From Cellulophaga tyrosinoxydans (GTDB lineage: Bacteria; Bacteroidota; Bacteroidia; Flavobacteriales; Flavobacteriaceae): 64,000 bases of DNA. Location: the NCBI RefSeq assembly GCF_900176415.1, contig NZ_FWXO01000001.1, positions 1,506,459-1,570,458 of the forward strand, given 5' to 3'. Positions 45,860-56,230 of the stretch are shown in pieces (the first letter of the stretch is position 1; each line of letters starts with the position of its first letter). The notes beneath the pieces were generated by a model. That model did no database searches, was not told the origin of the DNA, and saw nothing but the letters and a program-made list of their open reading frames with translations. Position numbers and translations under genes: made by a program.

Positions 45860-48319
45860 CTAATTTATTCTATAAACAATTACAGAATTTTCTAAATCTT
45901 TGGCAACCAATTCTATTTTTTTGTCATTATCAATATCTCCAAGATCAATTAAAGAGCTACCATAAACAGGAAAGTTTTGAATAGCTTCTGCATTACTATC
46001 AAAAAGGTAGATTTTCTGATTTTGGATATCGGTAACACTTACGTAAATTTTATTATCAACATAAAAAATTATAGGTTTAGTGTATACGCCTAGTTCAAGA
46101 TCTACTTTTTTTCCTTTGATGGTAAGCGTGTTTTCACTCATAGTTGCTAAGGTATTACTTGTTGCATAAATACCATGATCTTTGCCTAGGTTTAGGTTAT
46201 TTTTAGAGATTACGCCATTTTCATCTACCTGATTTAGGATGCCTTTTTCGTCTGTTGTTGTAAATTTGTTTTGATAAAGATATATGTCATTTGTGGAGAA
46301 GATAATTTTGTCCTTAACCTTAATTCTGTCTGAACCAACTCTACTTAAAACCCTTATTGTACCAGTTTCTTCGCCAAACACAATGTAGTCTTTTTTGTTT
46401 ATTCTAAAATGTTGAGGTGCTTTGATAATTTTTTTACCGTCATCAGTAAGCTTAAAACCACTTACAATTTCACCTTTGTTATTGTACATGTGTATTTTAG
46501 ATCCTTGTGTAATCAGAAAACGATAATCTCTGTTAGAATCGTAATCGAAAACAGACAAGCTATTAATAACATCGTCTTTAAAACTTAATTCAAAAGGTTT
46601 CACGATTTCTCCATTTCGATCTAAAATCAAAAATTGAGAATCGGTTATAAACGCCAATTGAAGTCGTCCATTTTTATATAGATCTACTTGAGAAATGGTG
46701 CTTTTTATTCTACCATTTAACTGTTTTTTCCAGAGTACTTTACCATCTGTAGAAATTAAATACAAAATGTTATCAATATCTTGAACAACAATTTCTTTTT
46801 TATTTGTTAGGTGGTTTTTTACAAATTGAGCTTGGGTAGCAATATCATTATCTAATCGTACAGTAAATAGCGGAGCGGTTATGTTAGATTCGGATTTGGT
46901 GCCAAGTTTTTTCAAGATTGCACTTGTATGATAAAAACCATTGTCTGCAACTAATTGAAAGATTAAAGTTTGATTAGCGAAATCTAAGCCCGAAATATTT
47001 TTATAGCTATTACTTTTAAATTCATTTTTAAGAAAATCATTTATTCCATCAGAAGTTTGTATATGAAGTATGTTAGATTCATCTGCGGTACTATTTTTAG
47101 CACTTAAATAAGTCGCAGATTTTTCGAAAGTTGCTTCATTTTTAAAACTGCTTATAGTATTTTGAAGCGATTCTAAATCTTCAGAAAATAATATCGCATT
47201 TTCTAGAACAGTGGCGTATTTAGTTGTGAAGTTAGAAATAAGGGGCTGGAATATGTTTAAAAGATTATCTGATGTGAGTTTTTGAATATCGTTGCCTTGA
47301 TATGTATTGGTTTCGTTGGTATTTTCAGAAATATATTTAATAATATTTTCTGAATCATAGGTTTGTAAAATAACAACTTTTTTGTTATTTAAAAAGGCGA
47401 CACCCAGCTCTTGAGTAGTATTGAATATAGTATCTTTTTTTAAGGGAGCCTCAAGGTATTTTTGTTGGTTTAGATTAAAATCATCAAAGTTTTCGAAAGT
47501 ATATGATAATATTGCCTTAGCATTAATTGGTGCATATTTTGGGGTAAGATTTACAACCGGGTTTATTTTATAAAATAAATCAGCAAATTTTTTTGTACTT
47601 ATTTTGTCGGATAAACTGATACCGGTAAATTTCATTTCGTTTTGGATTATACTGGCGTCTAATGAAATCCAATCTGAAAAGGATGAAATTTTAGGAGCAT
47701 TTTTTTCGTTGATAAAATAATTTAGAATCCCGTTACTATATTTAGTATTTACTAAAAAAGTTGCCGACTTATTTTTGTTTGCGGAATTAAATAATTTCTG
47801 TAAAGTTTCGTCCACGGCAACAGGTTCTTTAACACGTATTAAATTTTCAATTAATAAGGAAGAAGAACTAATGTAAATGGCTTCATTTAAGGTGTAGCTA
47901 TAAATTATTTGGTTGTCGATGATAATTTTATGGTAAGTGTCTTTCTCGTAATTAATTTGTTCTGTTGTTTTTTCAATAGTTTCTTTAATTTCTATTAGAT
48001 CCTCACTTTTTGCAGTTTTTAAGAAAAAGTCGAAATTTTCCTTGCCTACTTCTACAAAACATAGCACACTTTCACTCTTAGGTTTTAGGTAGGATAAGAG
48101 GTTAATTTTTTCCGCATTATCGGAGTATTGTTTTGTTTTTTGGATTGCCTTTACGAAATAATTATTCTTTAAATCATTTTGAAAAAGGTCAAAATCATTT
48201 ATTCGGATAATTACTGACGAATTCTGGGGAATATTATTTAGTAAAGAATGCGAAACAGGTATACTATTATTACAGCCAAATAAAAACAAGAATACAATAC
48301 CTAAAAATATAGCTCTCAT
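45860..48319 (-). CDS. Large lipoprotein with C-terminal beta-propeller-like region
   Basis: I start at ATG 48319 (819 residues), since MRAIFLGIVFLFLFGC puts a lipobox cysteine at residue 16; a longer frame of 837 residues begins at 48373. The N-terminal 480 residues look like a DUF3352-type repeat of alpha/beta elements. From about 490 to the end come repeated DGKVLWKK- and NGEIVKPF-type strands, as in PQQ or WD-like propellers. The protein is probably anchored in the outer membrane. It lies just downstream of rnhB on the same strand. Its role is unknown. Confidence 0.78.
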   Translation of the reverse strand: MRAIFLGIVFLFLFGCNNSIPVSHSLLNNIPQNSSVIIRINDFDLFQNDLKNNYFVKAIQKTKQYSDNAEKINLLSYLKPKSESVLCFVEVGKENFDFFLKTAKSEDLIEIKETIEKTTEQINYEKDTYHKIIIDNQIIYSYTLNEAIYISSSSLLIENLIRVKEPVAVDETLQKLFNSANKNKSATFLVNTKYSNGILNYFINEKNAPKISSFSDWISLDASIIQNEMKFTGISLSDKISTKKFADLFYKINPVVNLTPKYAPINAKAILSYTFENFDDFNLNQQKYLEAPLKKDTIFNTTQELGVAFLNNKKVVILQTYDSENIIKYISENTNETNTYQGNDIQKLTSDNLLNIFQPLISNFTTKYATVLENAILFSEDLESLQNTISSFKNEATFEKSATYLSAKNSTADESNILHIQTSDGINDFLKNEFKSNSYKNISGLDFANQTLIFQLVADNGFYHTSAILKKLGTKSESNITAPLFTVRLDNDIATQAQFVKNHLTNKKEIVVQDIDNILYLISTDGKVLWKKQLNGRIKSTISQVDLYKNGRLQLAFITDSQFLILDRNGEIVKPFELSFKDDVINSLSVFDYDSNRDYRFLITQGSKIHMYNNKGEIVSGFKLTDDGKKIIKAPQHFRINKKDYIVFGEETGTIRVLSRVGSDRIKVKDKIIFSTNDIYLYQNKFTTTDEKGILNQVDENGVISKNNLNLGKDHGIYATSNTLATMSENTLTIKGKKVDLELGVYTKPIIFYVDNKIYVSVTDIQNQKIYLFDSNAEAIQNFPVYGSSLIDLGDIDNDKKIELVAKDLENSVIVYRIN

Positions 48320-48380
48320 AAAAACACTTTTAACAAATTTAGAATTTAATCTATAATTAGCTTTAGATTGCACGGTGTAA

Positions 48381-48977
48381 TTATATTTTAAGCTTTAATT
48401 GTTCTGGTAGCTGTCTAAAACTTTTGCGGTGGTATTTTGTTAAACCATACTTTCGGATCGCTTCTCGATGCTCTTTTGTGGGATATCCCTTGTTCTGTTT
48501 CCAGTTATACATTGGGAATTCTAGGTGCAGCGTATTCATAAGTTCATCTCTATATGTTTTTGCTAAAACCGAAGCTGCTGCAATACTCATAAATTTGCTA
48601 TCCCCTTTTATAATGCATTCATGGGTGAAATTTTTGTAAGGCTTGAATTTATTACCATCAACAATAATAAAAGTTGAGTTCGTCTCCAGTTGACCAATAG
48701 CTTTGTGCATGGCTAAAATAGATGCATTTAAAATGTTAATATCATCGATAACCGAAGGCTCTATATGGGCTACTCCAAAGCTGATGGCCGATTCAGTAAT
48801 AATAGGTTTCAATAGAAATCTATTGTATTCAGAAAGTTTTTTGGAATCGTTTAATATTGGATTTGTGAAATTTTCAGGAAGAATAATAGCAGCTGCAGTC
48901 ACTGGACCAGCAAGACAACCGCGACCAGCTTCATCGGTTCCAATTTCATTATCTTGAAAAAAGTATTTTTTTAGCAT
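48381..48977 (-). CDS. rnhB: Ribonuclease HII
   Basis: This 198-residue enzyme has the active-site start [14 protein letters not shown], with D15 and E16, and a second acidic residue in [11 protein letters not shown]. The [21 protein letters not shown] stretch completes the site. It removes ribonucleotides from DNA hybrids in the cytoplasm. It is the first gene of a pair with the large lipoprotein. Confidence 0.96.
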   Translation of the reverse strand: MLKKYFFQDNEIGTDEAGRGCLAGPVTAAAIILPENFTNPILNDSKKLSEYNRFLLKPIITESAISFGVAHIEPSVIDDINILNASILAMHKAIGQLETNSTFIIVDGNKFKPYKNFTHECIIKGDSKFMSIAAASVLAKTYRDELMNTLHLEFPMYNWKQNKGYPTKEHREAIRKYGLTKYHRKSFRQLPEQLKLKI

Positions 48978-49314
48978 TAATAAAGTTATAAAACAATTAC
49001 ATCGTTAAAATTAGTTAACAAAAAGTTAAGGCTAAACATAGATTTTTTTATCCTTTATAAGGAACTTATCATGAAAATTTAATGAAAAGATTGTTTTGTT
49101 ATATAATATCCTGATTTTTTGGCTATAAAATACCGCTTAGTTACCTATAAATGTTAAAAATGATGTAGTATTCTTAATTTGGTTCAGGGCAAGTTAAATA
49201 TTTCATAATTAATAACATTAATTTAACAAATATTGTTCTCTATTGCCATATTTACTTGCTTTATTAACATTAAATTATCATTTTTGCGATTGACTAATTA
49301 AAAAAACTATTTAA
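48978..49314. other. Divergent regulatory spacer between rnhB and susC
   Basis: About 337 AT-rich bases without a gene. A susC promoter candidate lies at its right end; I see no good rnhB promoter. Confidence 0.5.
49256..49286 (+). promoter_or_regulatory. Probable promoter of the susCD operon
   Basis: TTG (49256-49258) is followed after 20 bases by CATTTTTG, one mismatch from TAnnTTTG, and lies 28 bases before the susC ATG. No second strong candidate is seen. Confidence 0.45.
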
Positions 49315-52300
49315 ATGAAATCAAAGTTAACATGGATGTTAACGCCGCTACTGGCGTTAATAATGAGTTTTTCTTTTGCTCAAGAGAAAACAATTACAGG
49401 TAACGTGACGGATCAATCTGGTTTGCCATTACCTGGTGTTTCTGTGGTTGTAGTAGGTACAACTAGTGGAACTCAAACAGATTTTGACGGTAATTATTCA
49501 ATTAATGCCAATGTTGGACAAAAATTGAGATTTACTTACATCGGTCAAAAAGCTGTGGAAAAAACAATTGGATCAGCGAATACGATTAGTTTTTCAATGG
49601 AAGAAGATGCTGAAGCTTTAGAGGAAGTTGTGGTTACTGCATTGGGTATTGAACGTGAATCTAGAACTTTAGGTTATGCGGTTTCAACTGTTAAATCTGA
49701 AGATTTAAACGAAGTTCGTGAAACAAATGTTTTAAGTGCTTTGCAAGGTAAGGCTTCTGGTATTTTAATTTCAAATCAGAGTGGTAATGTTGGCGGTTCA
49801 ACTAGAATTTTAATTAGGGGTAATTCAAGTTTGTCTGGTACAGTTCAGCCTCTATTTGTTGTAGATGGCGTTCCAATTTCTAATGACAACATTGCTACAG
49901 GATCAAGAATTACGGGTGGTTTTGATTTCGGGAACAGAGCTCAGGATATTAATCCTGATGATATTGATACCGTTACAATTCTTAAAGGAGCTTCTGCTGC
50001 TGCATTATATGGTTCCAGAGCTTCAGGAGGTGTTATAGTGATTACTACTAAAAGAGGTAAAAAAGGTAATAAGGCAAGTGTCTCTTTTAATTCAAATTTT
50101 AGGTTTGATACGCCTTTAATCTTACCTGATTTCCAAAATTCATTTGCTTCTGGTGATGATGGTGTTTATGATTTTGATCAATTGCCTAACGAACAAGCTA
50201 CATCGGGTTGGGGTCCAAGTTTTAGTACATTGGGAGGTCAGACATATAGAGATATTGATGGTGCCCAAAAAAGTTTTCAAGCTGTGCCTGGAAATTTAAA
50301 TGATTTTTATGGTACCGGGGCAGTTAGTATAAATAGTGTTACTGTCTCAGGTGCAGGAGATAACGGAAGTGATTATAGGTTAAGTGTTGCTTATTCTGAT
50401 CAAAGAGGTATTGTTCCAAATTCATCGTTAAATAGAACTAATATTGGTTTTAATGCAGGTCGCGAATTTTCAGATAAGTTTATTTCTAGAACTAGTTTTA
50501 ACTATATAAGAACTACTACTGGAGGTACTGCAAGAGTTGGAGCAAATGATCCTAATGTATTGACAAGTATTGTAAATTTTTTACCAAGAACTACGAATTT
50601 TGCTTCGTTTAGACCATATAAAGATAGCGATGGTAACCAAATTAACTTGCCTGGTGGGCAACAAAACAATCCTTACTGGGTAGCTTTTGAGAATGCACCA
50701 GAAGTAAACGTTCAACGATTTTTTGGAAATATTTCTATGCAATACCTTCCTTTTGAAGGCTTCGATATTATAGGTAGAGCAGGTTATGACACTTCGGTAG
50801 ACAAACGTTTTATTAAAAACTCAATAGGTACTGTAGGTCGATTAAATGGAAATTTCACGGATGATTGGAATGATACAAGTGAATTAACATTAGATTTAAT
50901 TGCCACCTACAATAAAGATTTAAATAGTAATTTTAATATTACTACCCGTGGCGGTATGCAGTGGAATGCGAGGGTTTTTGAGTCTTTAACTAATACTGGT
51001 ATTGATTTAACAGTTCCTGGATTATATGATACTGGAAACGCAGCAACTAATAATGTTTCTAAAGGTTTTTCTGAAAGAAGAATTTTTGGAATTTTTGGAG
51101 ATATTACATTCAATTACAAAAACTGGCTAATTCTAAATGCAACAGGTAGAAATGATTTTTCTTCTACTTTGCCAGTAAATAATAATAGTTTTTTCTATCC
51201 TTCTGTATCACTAAGTTGGGTATTCTCTGATGCTTTAGATATTACAAATGATATATTTAGTTTCGGTAAAATAAGAGGTAGTTGGGCTAACGTTGGAGGA
51301 GATACTGGGGCTTATTTGTTGGATTACAATTATAATCCTGATAATGCATTCTTTGGACAGTTTGGGACAGGAGGTACTTATCCTTTTGATGGTCAGTTAG
51401 CTTTTGATTCTAATGGATTTATTACAAACCCAAATTTAAAACCCTCAAACCAAGAAAATTATGAAGTTGGTCTAGAGCTTGGTTTCTTTAAGAGTCGCTT
51501 AAATATAAATGCGACATATTACTCCAATTTAACTGAGGATGATATTATTTTTGTACCAACTCCGCAAACCTCTGGTTTTGCAAGTTTTTTAACGAATGTT
51601 GGAGGAGTTTCTAATAAAGGATTTGAAGTTGATGTTAATGCACTATTGGTTAAAACAGAAGATTTTAGTTGGGATGTTGTTGCTAATTTCACAAAAAATG
51701 AAACTATAGTTGAAGATTTATCTGGTCTGCCTGGAGGAGCTTTAAATTTAGCTACTGAATTTAATGGTATCGCTGTTAGAGCAGTTGAAGGTAAGCCTTT
51801 TCAGTTATTTGGAACTAGATTTGCAAGGGCTTTAGATGCAGATGGTGAAGAAATTGAAGACCAAATATTAGTGGATGCTGATGGGATTCGTCAAATTGGA
51901 CAACCTGGAGAACTAGGCACTATTCAGCCAGATTTTACTATGGGTCTTTCTACTACTTTTAGGTATAAAGGTTTTAGTTTATCGACTACATTTGATTGGC
52001 GACAAGGTGGGAAAATGTTTTCAAACACAGTAGGTGCATTGAGAACAAGTGGTTTAGCAGTTGAAACTGCTGTTGATAGGGATAATTTATTTGTAGATCC
52101 AAATACTTTCGTTGATAATGGGGACGGTACTTATTCTCCAAATACAACACCAATTGCAAGTACGCAGCGTTATTGGCAGCAATATGCAAGTGCTTCTATA
52201 GCTGAGGGAAATATTTTTGATGCCACATTCATTAAATGGCGTGAATTAAGTTTTACCTATACTTTTCCAACTAAAGCTTTAGAAAATACACCAATTAAAG

Positions 52301-52470
52301 CATTGCAAATGGGTATTCAAGCTCGTAATTTAGCAATATTTAACTCAGAAGTTCCTCATATTGATCCGGAAGCAAGTATTGGTGGTGCGGGAAGTCAGTT
52401 AGATGGTATTGAACGTGGTTCAGTTCCTAGCCCTCGAAGTATAGGGATGAATTTAACATTAAATTTTTAA
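49315..52470 (+). CDS. SusC/RagA family TonB-linked outer-membrane protein
   Basis: This 1051-residue protein has a signal peptide ending near residue 22 (SFSFAQ). The carboxypeptidase-regulatory-like domain follows (about 25-100, TGNVTDQSGLPLPGVSVVV). The plug domain (about 105-260) has LEEVVVTALGI, VDGVPISND and ILKGASAAALYGSRASGGV. The 22-strand barrel ends in SIGMNLTLNF. With SusD it imports large substrates, often glycans, through TonB energy. The SusD gene follows by four bases. No hydrolase is adjacent, so the substrate is open. Confidence 0.97.
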   Translation: MKSKLTWMLTPLLALIMSFSFAQEKTITGNVTDQSGLPLPGVSVVVVGTTSGTQTDFDGNYSINANVGQKLRFTYIGQKAVEKTIGSANTISFSMEEDAEALEEVVVTALGIERESRTLGYAVSTVKSEDLNEVRETNVLSALQGKASGILISNQSGNVGGSTRILIRGNSSLSGTVQPLFVVDGVPISNDNIATGSRITGGFDFGNRAQDINPDDIDTVTILKGASAAALYGSRASGGVIVITTKRGKKGNKASVSFNSNFRFDTPLILPDFQNSFASGDDGVYDFDQLPNEQATSGWGPSFSTLGGQTYRDIDGAQKSFQAVPGNLNDFYGTGAVSINSVTVSGAGDNGSDYRLSVAYSDQRGIVPNSSLNRTNIGFNAGREFSDKFISRTSFNYIRTTTGGTARVGANDPNVLTSIVNFLPRTTNFASFRPYKDSDGNQINLPGGQQNNPYWVAFENAPEVNVQRFFGNISMQYLPFEGFDIIGRAGYDTSVDKRFIKNSIGTVGRLNGNFTDDWNDTSELTLDLIATYNKDLNSNFNITTRGGMQWNARVFESLTNTGIDLTVPGLYDTGNAATNNVSKGFSERRIFGIFGDITFNYKNWLILNATGRNDFSSTLPVNNNSFFYPSVSLSWVFSDALDITNDIFSFGKIRGSWANVGGDTGAYLLDYNYNPDNAFFGQFGTGGTYPFDGQLAFDSNGFITNPNLKPSNQENYEVGLELGFFKSRLNINATYYSNLTEDDIIFVPTPQTSGFASFLTNVGGVSNKGFEVDVNALLVKTEDFSWDVVANFTKNETIVEDLSGLPGGALNLATEFNGIAVRAVEGKPFQLFGTRFARALDADGEEIEDQILVDADGIRQIGQPGELGTIQPDFTMGLSTTFRYKGFSLSTTFDWRQGGKMFSNTVGALRTSGLAVETAVDRDNLFVDPNTFVDNGDGTYSPNTTPIASTQRYWQQYASASIAEGNIFDATFIKWRELSFTYTFPTKALENTPIKALQMGIQARNLAIFNSEVPHIDPEASIGGAGSQLDGIERGSVPSPRSIGMNLTLNF

Positions 52471-52474
52471 TCAC

Positions 52475-53911
52475 ATGAAAAACATGAAATTTATCTATAA
52501 ACCCTTATTTATCTTTTTAGCATTGTTAACTTTTGGCTGCGAGGATTCTATAGAAGGTATCAATACAAACCCATTAGCTGCAACAGTTATTGAAGCAGAT
52601 TTATTAATGCCGCAAGTGCTCGTAGGTGGTTTTTCGGCGAATAGAACGGTAGAGTTGAACTCTATGAACATGCATTCACAATCATGGTCAGCGACTGTAG
52701 GCTTTGGAGTTTTTGTTAATCCTGAGCGATACAATATCAGTGCAAATACCACTAATAATGTTTGGGTAGGTCAATTTACTACTGCCTTACGTAATTTATT
52801 ACAAATGCGCAGATTAACAGAAGCTAATAGACCCGATGCTACAAATATTATTGGTCAAGCACAAGTTTTAGAGGCCTTTGCTTATTTGAATTTAACACAA
52901 ATTTTTGGGGATATTCCATTTAGTGAGGCACTTCAGGTAGAGGATTTCCCAAATCCCAAGTTTGACACCCAAGAACAAGTGTTAAGAGGTATTCCTACTT
53001 TAATTGATCAAGCTTTGGCGAATTTAGCAAATGAAACGGATATTGTGGAAGATGGAGATCTTATCTACAAAGGTGATAGGGAATCTTGGATTAGATTTGG
53101 AAATTCTTTAAAGTTAAAAGCATTAATGCTTATTGCAAATGTTGATCCTTCCTCTGTACAATCTGCAATTCAAGCAGTTGCAAATCAACCTTTAATCTTA
53201 GATGCTTCTCAAGATGCTGTATTGAATTATACAGATGCTGCAGGTAATGAAAATCCAATTTGGAAAACTATTGACCAATTTGGTGGAGGAGTAAATACTT
53301 TTTGGGGTGCTGGTATTCCTTTGGTAAACATCATGAATTCGAATTCAGATCCAAGAAGAGCGACGTATTTTGATACAAATAGTAGTGGAGATTACGTTGG
53401 ACAAGCTCAAGGCGTTTTTAGTACTACAGGTGTTTCAACAATAAGTTTAAATATAATTCGACCAGCGATGCCTGATAGATATGCAACAGCTGCCGAAACA
53501 AATTTTTATTTAGCCGAAGCAGCCTTATTAGGGTATATTTCCGGAGATGCTAATGCTTTTTATAGAGCAGGTATTTCAGCATCTTTGAATTCTTATGATG
53601 GAGCTCCTGGTCAAATTTCTCAAGCAGATAAGGATGCATTTTTAGCTTCATCAAGAGGATCAATAACTAGTGATACTGAAGCTGTAGCACTAAGAAAAAT
53701 TCATGAAGAGACTTATGTTGCTAACTTCACAAGAGCGATTGAATCTTGGACAGACCAGAGAAGAAATAATGTGCCAACTATTGTGCTTCCGACAGGAGCT
53801 GTGTTGACAGATTTTATAAGAAGATACCAAATTCCTTTGAGTGAAGTTACTTCTAATCCTAATGCACCGGAAATTGTTCCTTTGACAACTCCTATGTGGT
53901 TTCAGAAGTAA
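52475..53911 (+). CDS. SusD/RagB family nutrient-binding lipoprotein
   Basis: This 478-residue lipoprotein has C22 after LLTFG. It has the SusD-like helical TPR part (about 100-250, with NIIGQAQVLEAFAYLNLTQIFGDIPFSEAL) and a ligand-binding lobe (about 250-470) ending ALRKIHEETYVANF and RRYQIPLSE. It belongs to the SusD-like group with the FGDIPFSEA motif. It sits on the SusC pore as a lid at the cell surface. It is co-transcribed with the SusC gene and followed by a strong terminator. Confidence 0.95.
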   Translation: MKNMKFIYKPLFIFLALLTFGCEDSIEGINTNPLAATVIEADLLMPQVLVGGFSANRTVELNSMNMHSQSWSATVGFGVFVNPERYNISANTTNNVWVGQFTTALRNLLQMRRLTEANRPDATNIIGQAQVLEAFAYLNLTQIFGDIPFSEALQVEDFPNPKFDTQEQVLRGIPTLIDQALANLANETDIVEDGDLIYKGDRESWIRFGNSLKLKALMLIANVDPSSVQSAIQAVANQPLILDASQDAVLNYTDAAGNENPIWKTIDQFGGGVNTFWGAGIPLVNIMNSNSDPRRATYFDTNSSGDYVGQAQGVFSTTGVSTISLNIIRPAMPDRYATAAETNFYLAEAALLGYISGDANAFYRAGISASLNSYDGAPGQISQADKDAFLASSRGSITSDTEAVALRKIHEETYVANFTRAIESWTDQRRNNVPTIVLPTGAVLTDFIRRYQIPLSEVTSNPNAPEIVPLTTPMWFQK

Positions 53912-53933
53912 CCAAATATTTTAAATACTTGAT

Positions 53934-53971
53934 AAAAAGACCTTTGAATATTAATTCAAAGGTCTTTTTTT
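53934..53971 (+). terminator. Terminator of the susCD operon
   Basis: AAAAAGACCTTTGAAT pairs perfectly with its complement (16-bp stem) around a four-base loop and is followed by T-rich sequence, 22 bases after the susD stop. Confidence 0.9.
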
Positions 53972-54393
53972 GTTTATTTCTTATTAAGACTTACTGTAAA
54001 AAAATAAACGTATTCATTATAAAAGTGATTATACTTATTTTAGATATTATTTACCCTAATGACTTATTAGTTATTACTTTTCAGAATTCAATCATTTTTA
54101 AGAAAACTTTTAGGATAAGGATAATTAGTACAGTGTCTAATTATTACACTCATTTTTTATTGATATAGAATAACTTTTAGTCTGAAATAATCTTGTGTTT
54201 AAATACATGTATGATAAGGTAAATTTCTTTTCAGTTTGTAATTTAAATTAAAATAATCTTAGCTTTTAAATTAGTAATATTTTTCTTTATTTACGTAATT
54301 TCTTACATGTTAATTTTATTTATACTTTTGGTGTTTCTTATATTTTTTTTTGTAACTTTTGTTTTAAACGGTTGAATTAATGACTATTTTACA
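53972..54393. other. Intergenic region between susD and the plug-like gene
   Basis: About 420 AT-rich bases with no credible gene. A 90-codon frame that crosses susD's end and the terminator lacks coding character. The last 60 bases probably hold the promoter of the next gene, but no exact TAnnTTTG was found. Confidence 0.5.
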
Positions 54394-56151
54394 ATGAAAA
54401 ATCTGAAACTCATAATATTATTTATTTTAAATCCGATAACTATACTTTTTGCTCAAGATGAAACACAAAAAGTGACTGGATTTATAACATCTTCTTCTAA
54501 ACCTTTAGCTAATGTTGAAGTTGCCATAAAAAATCATCAAAAGGTAGTAATTTCTGATAGTCGGGGTAGATATGAAACTAAAGTAGCGCCAAAACAGACT
54601 TTGGTATTCACTTCTTTGGGTATGAAGCCTGTAGAAATAATTATAGAGGATGTAACTGAAGTTTTGAATGTTAATATGGTATCGAAGGTGGAAAATTTGA
54701 AAGAGGTTATTGTTTCAAAAGAGAGGGTTAGTAAAAGAAAAAAAATGGAGGAGCGTTATGTATTTGATAAGAATATTTTTAACACTGCCTATGGCTATAT
54801 AAATGCTAGAAATTCTGGTCATAGGGTTATGACATTTGATGAAACTGATTTTGAAGGTACTGGTGCTATAGATATTTTTGATTTTATTCAAAAATTTACA
54901 TCCGCAAGAGTTGCCGTTAATGAATCTGGTACAAGTGAAGTAATTCTTAGGTATCTACCAACTTTAGTTAAGACACCTGCACCAGCTGGATATGATATTG
55001 ATGGTTCTGTTACAAGAGATTTTCCAATTCATATGTCTATTACAGATATTAAAAAACTTGCAATAATTTATGGACCAGCAATATCACTAAGATATGGTAA
55101 GACAGGATTAGGAGGCATGATTATTATAAATACAAAAACTGCAAATTATAAGTCTGATCCTGATAGTCCTGATCAACTTTATGATTATGCTAAATTAAGA
55201 GGTGATAAGTACAGAGGTAATGCAGTTCCATTCCCGCAAAATTCGTACTCTGAAGTTTATTTAAGTGGAATTATTAATTCTAAAACTCGAGAAGAGGCAG
55301 TTAAAAACTTCGTTTCTGAAAAGGATAATTTTAAGCATTTGCCATTTTATTTATTTGATGTAGCTTCTTATTTTAAATCAGCTTGGGGTGATCACATTAC
55401 TAAGAATATAATTTATAATGAAATAGAGGAAATTCATGGAGATAATGCGAACGTTTTAAAGGTTTTAGCATATCATTTTGAAATTGAAGGTGACACAGCA
55501 AGAGCTGTGGACTTGTATGAAAAATTACTTGTGTTAAGGCCAAGTTATGCACAATCGTATAGAGATTTGGCAAATATATATTCAGAGAACACTCTTTTTA
55601 CTAAGGCTGCTTCTATATACTCTAGATATGAATCTCATATAAGAAAAGATAGTACTCATGGTTTGAGTGAAATTGATTCTATTATAAGAACAGAGTCTAA
55701 AAATTTTGTAATACTACATGGCGAAAAAATAGCAAAGGATATTTCTAAACAAGTGTATAAAGATACTTGGCCTGTAAGATTATTGTTAGAATGGAGCCAT
55801 ACTGATGCCGAATTTGAAGTACAATTAGTCCATTCCAATAATAATTACACGGTAAATTCAAATACTATGGATGAAAGGCCAGATTTGATGAAAAAACAAA
55901 AGCAGATAGGATATTCAAGTAAGCAGTTTTATATAGATGATATAGCCAATGGTAATTGGCAAATAAATATGAAATATTTTGGGAATAGAACTTTTGAGCC
56001 AACTTATATAAAAGCGACCTTATTTCATAATTATAATAATTCTAAAAAGCAGTCTAAGCAGGTAAAAGTTTTTAAATTTTCTGAAATAAATCAAAATTTT
56101 AAAATATTAGAAATTACACTAGACCAAACGCTCTTAACAATGGGGGATTAA
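54394..56151 (+). CDS. SusC-plug-like protein with TPR, lacking a barrel
   Basis: This 585-residue protein has a signal peptide ending near residue 20 (ILFAQ). A carboxypeptidase-regulatory-like domain follows (22-100, VTGFITSSSKPLANVEVA). The plug-like part (about 100-255) has IIYGPAISLRYGKTGLGGM, the pattern seen in SusC plugs. No barrel follows: from about 340 to 430 there are TPR-like helices (RAVDLYEKLLVLRPSYAQSY), and the end (about 455-565) is a beta domain resembling DUF2135/YfaP. It is a rare combination. It is downstream of susCD but has its own region after the susCD terminator. Confidence 0.7.
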   Translation: MKNLKLIILFILNPITILFAQDETQKVTGFITSSSKPLANVEVAIKNHQKVVISDSRGRYETKVAPKQTLVFTSLGMKPVEIIIEDVTEVLNVNMVSKVENLKEVIVSKERVSKRKKMEERYVFDKNIFNTAYGYINARNSGHRVMTFDETDFEGTGAIDIFDFIQKFTSARVAVNESGTSEVILRYLPTLVKTPAPAGYDIDGSVTRDFPIHMSITDIKKLAIIYGPAISLRYGKTGLGGMIIINTKTANYKSDPDSPDQLYDYAKLRGDKYRGNAVPFPQNSYSEVYLSGIINSKTREEAVKNFVSEKDNFKHLPFYLFDVASYFKSAWGDHITKNIIYNEIEEIHGDNANVLKVLAYHFEIEGDTARAVDLYEKLLVLRPSYAQSYRDLANIYSENTLFTKAASIYSRYESHIRKDSTHGLSEIDSIIRTESKNFVILHGEKIAKDISKQVYKDTWPVRLLLEWSHTDAEFEVQLVHSNNNYTVNSNTMDERPDLMKKQKQIGYSSKQFYIDDIANGNWQINMKYFGNRTFEPTYIKATLFHNYNNSKKQSKQVKVFKFSEINQNFKILEITLDQTLLTMGD

Positions 56152-56230
56152 ATATCTGTGTAAATAATATTTTTTTATCTTCAATATAGATTGAATTACT
56201 TCTTTTAAGTAATATATTTTTATATCTAAA

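Noticed and set aside
45669..45863. 64-codon frame upstream of the OmpA gene on the plus strand
   Set aside because: It is antisense to the OmpA start and AT-rich without features.
49315..53911. SusCD plus GH1 as a polysaccharide utilisation locus
   Set aside because: The beta-glucosidase is about 13 kb away on a separate transcript with unrelated genes between; no hydrolase adjoins susCD.
53896..54168. 90-codon frame after susD
   Set aside because: It overlaps the susD end and runs through a strong terminator, has a poor composition for a protein and no start signal; treated as chance.
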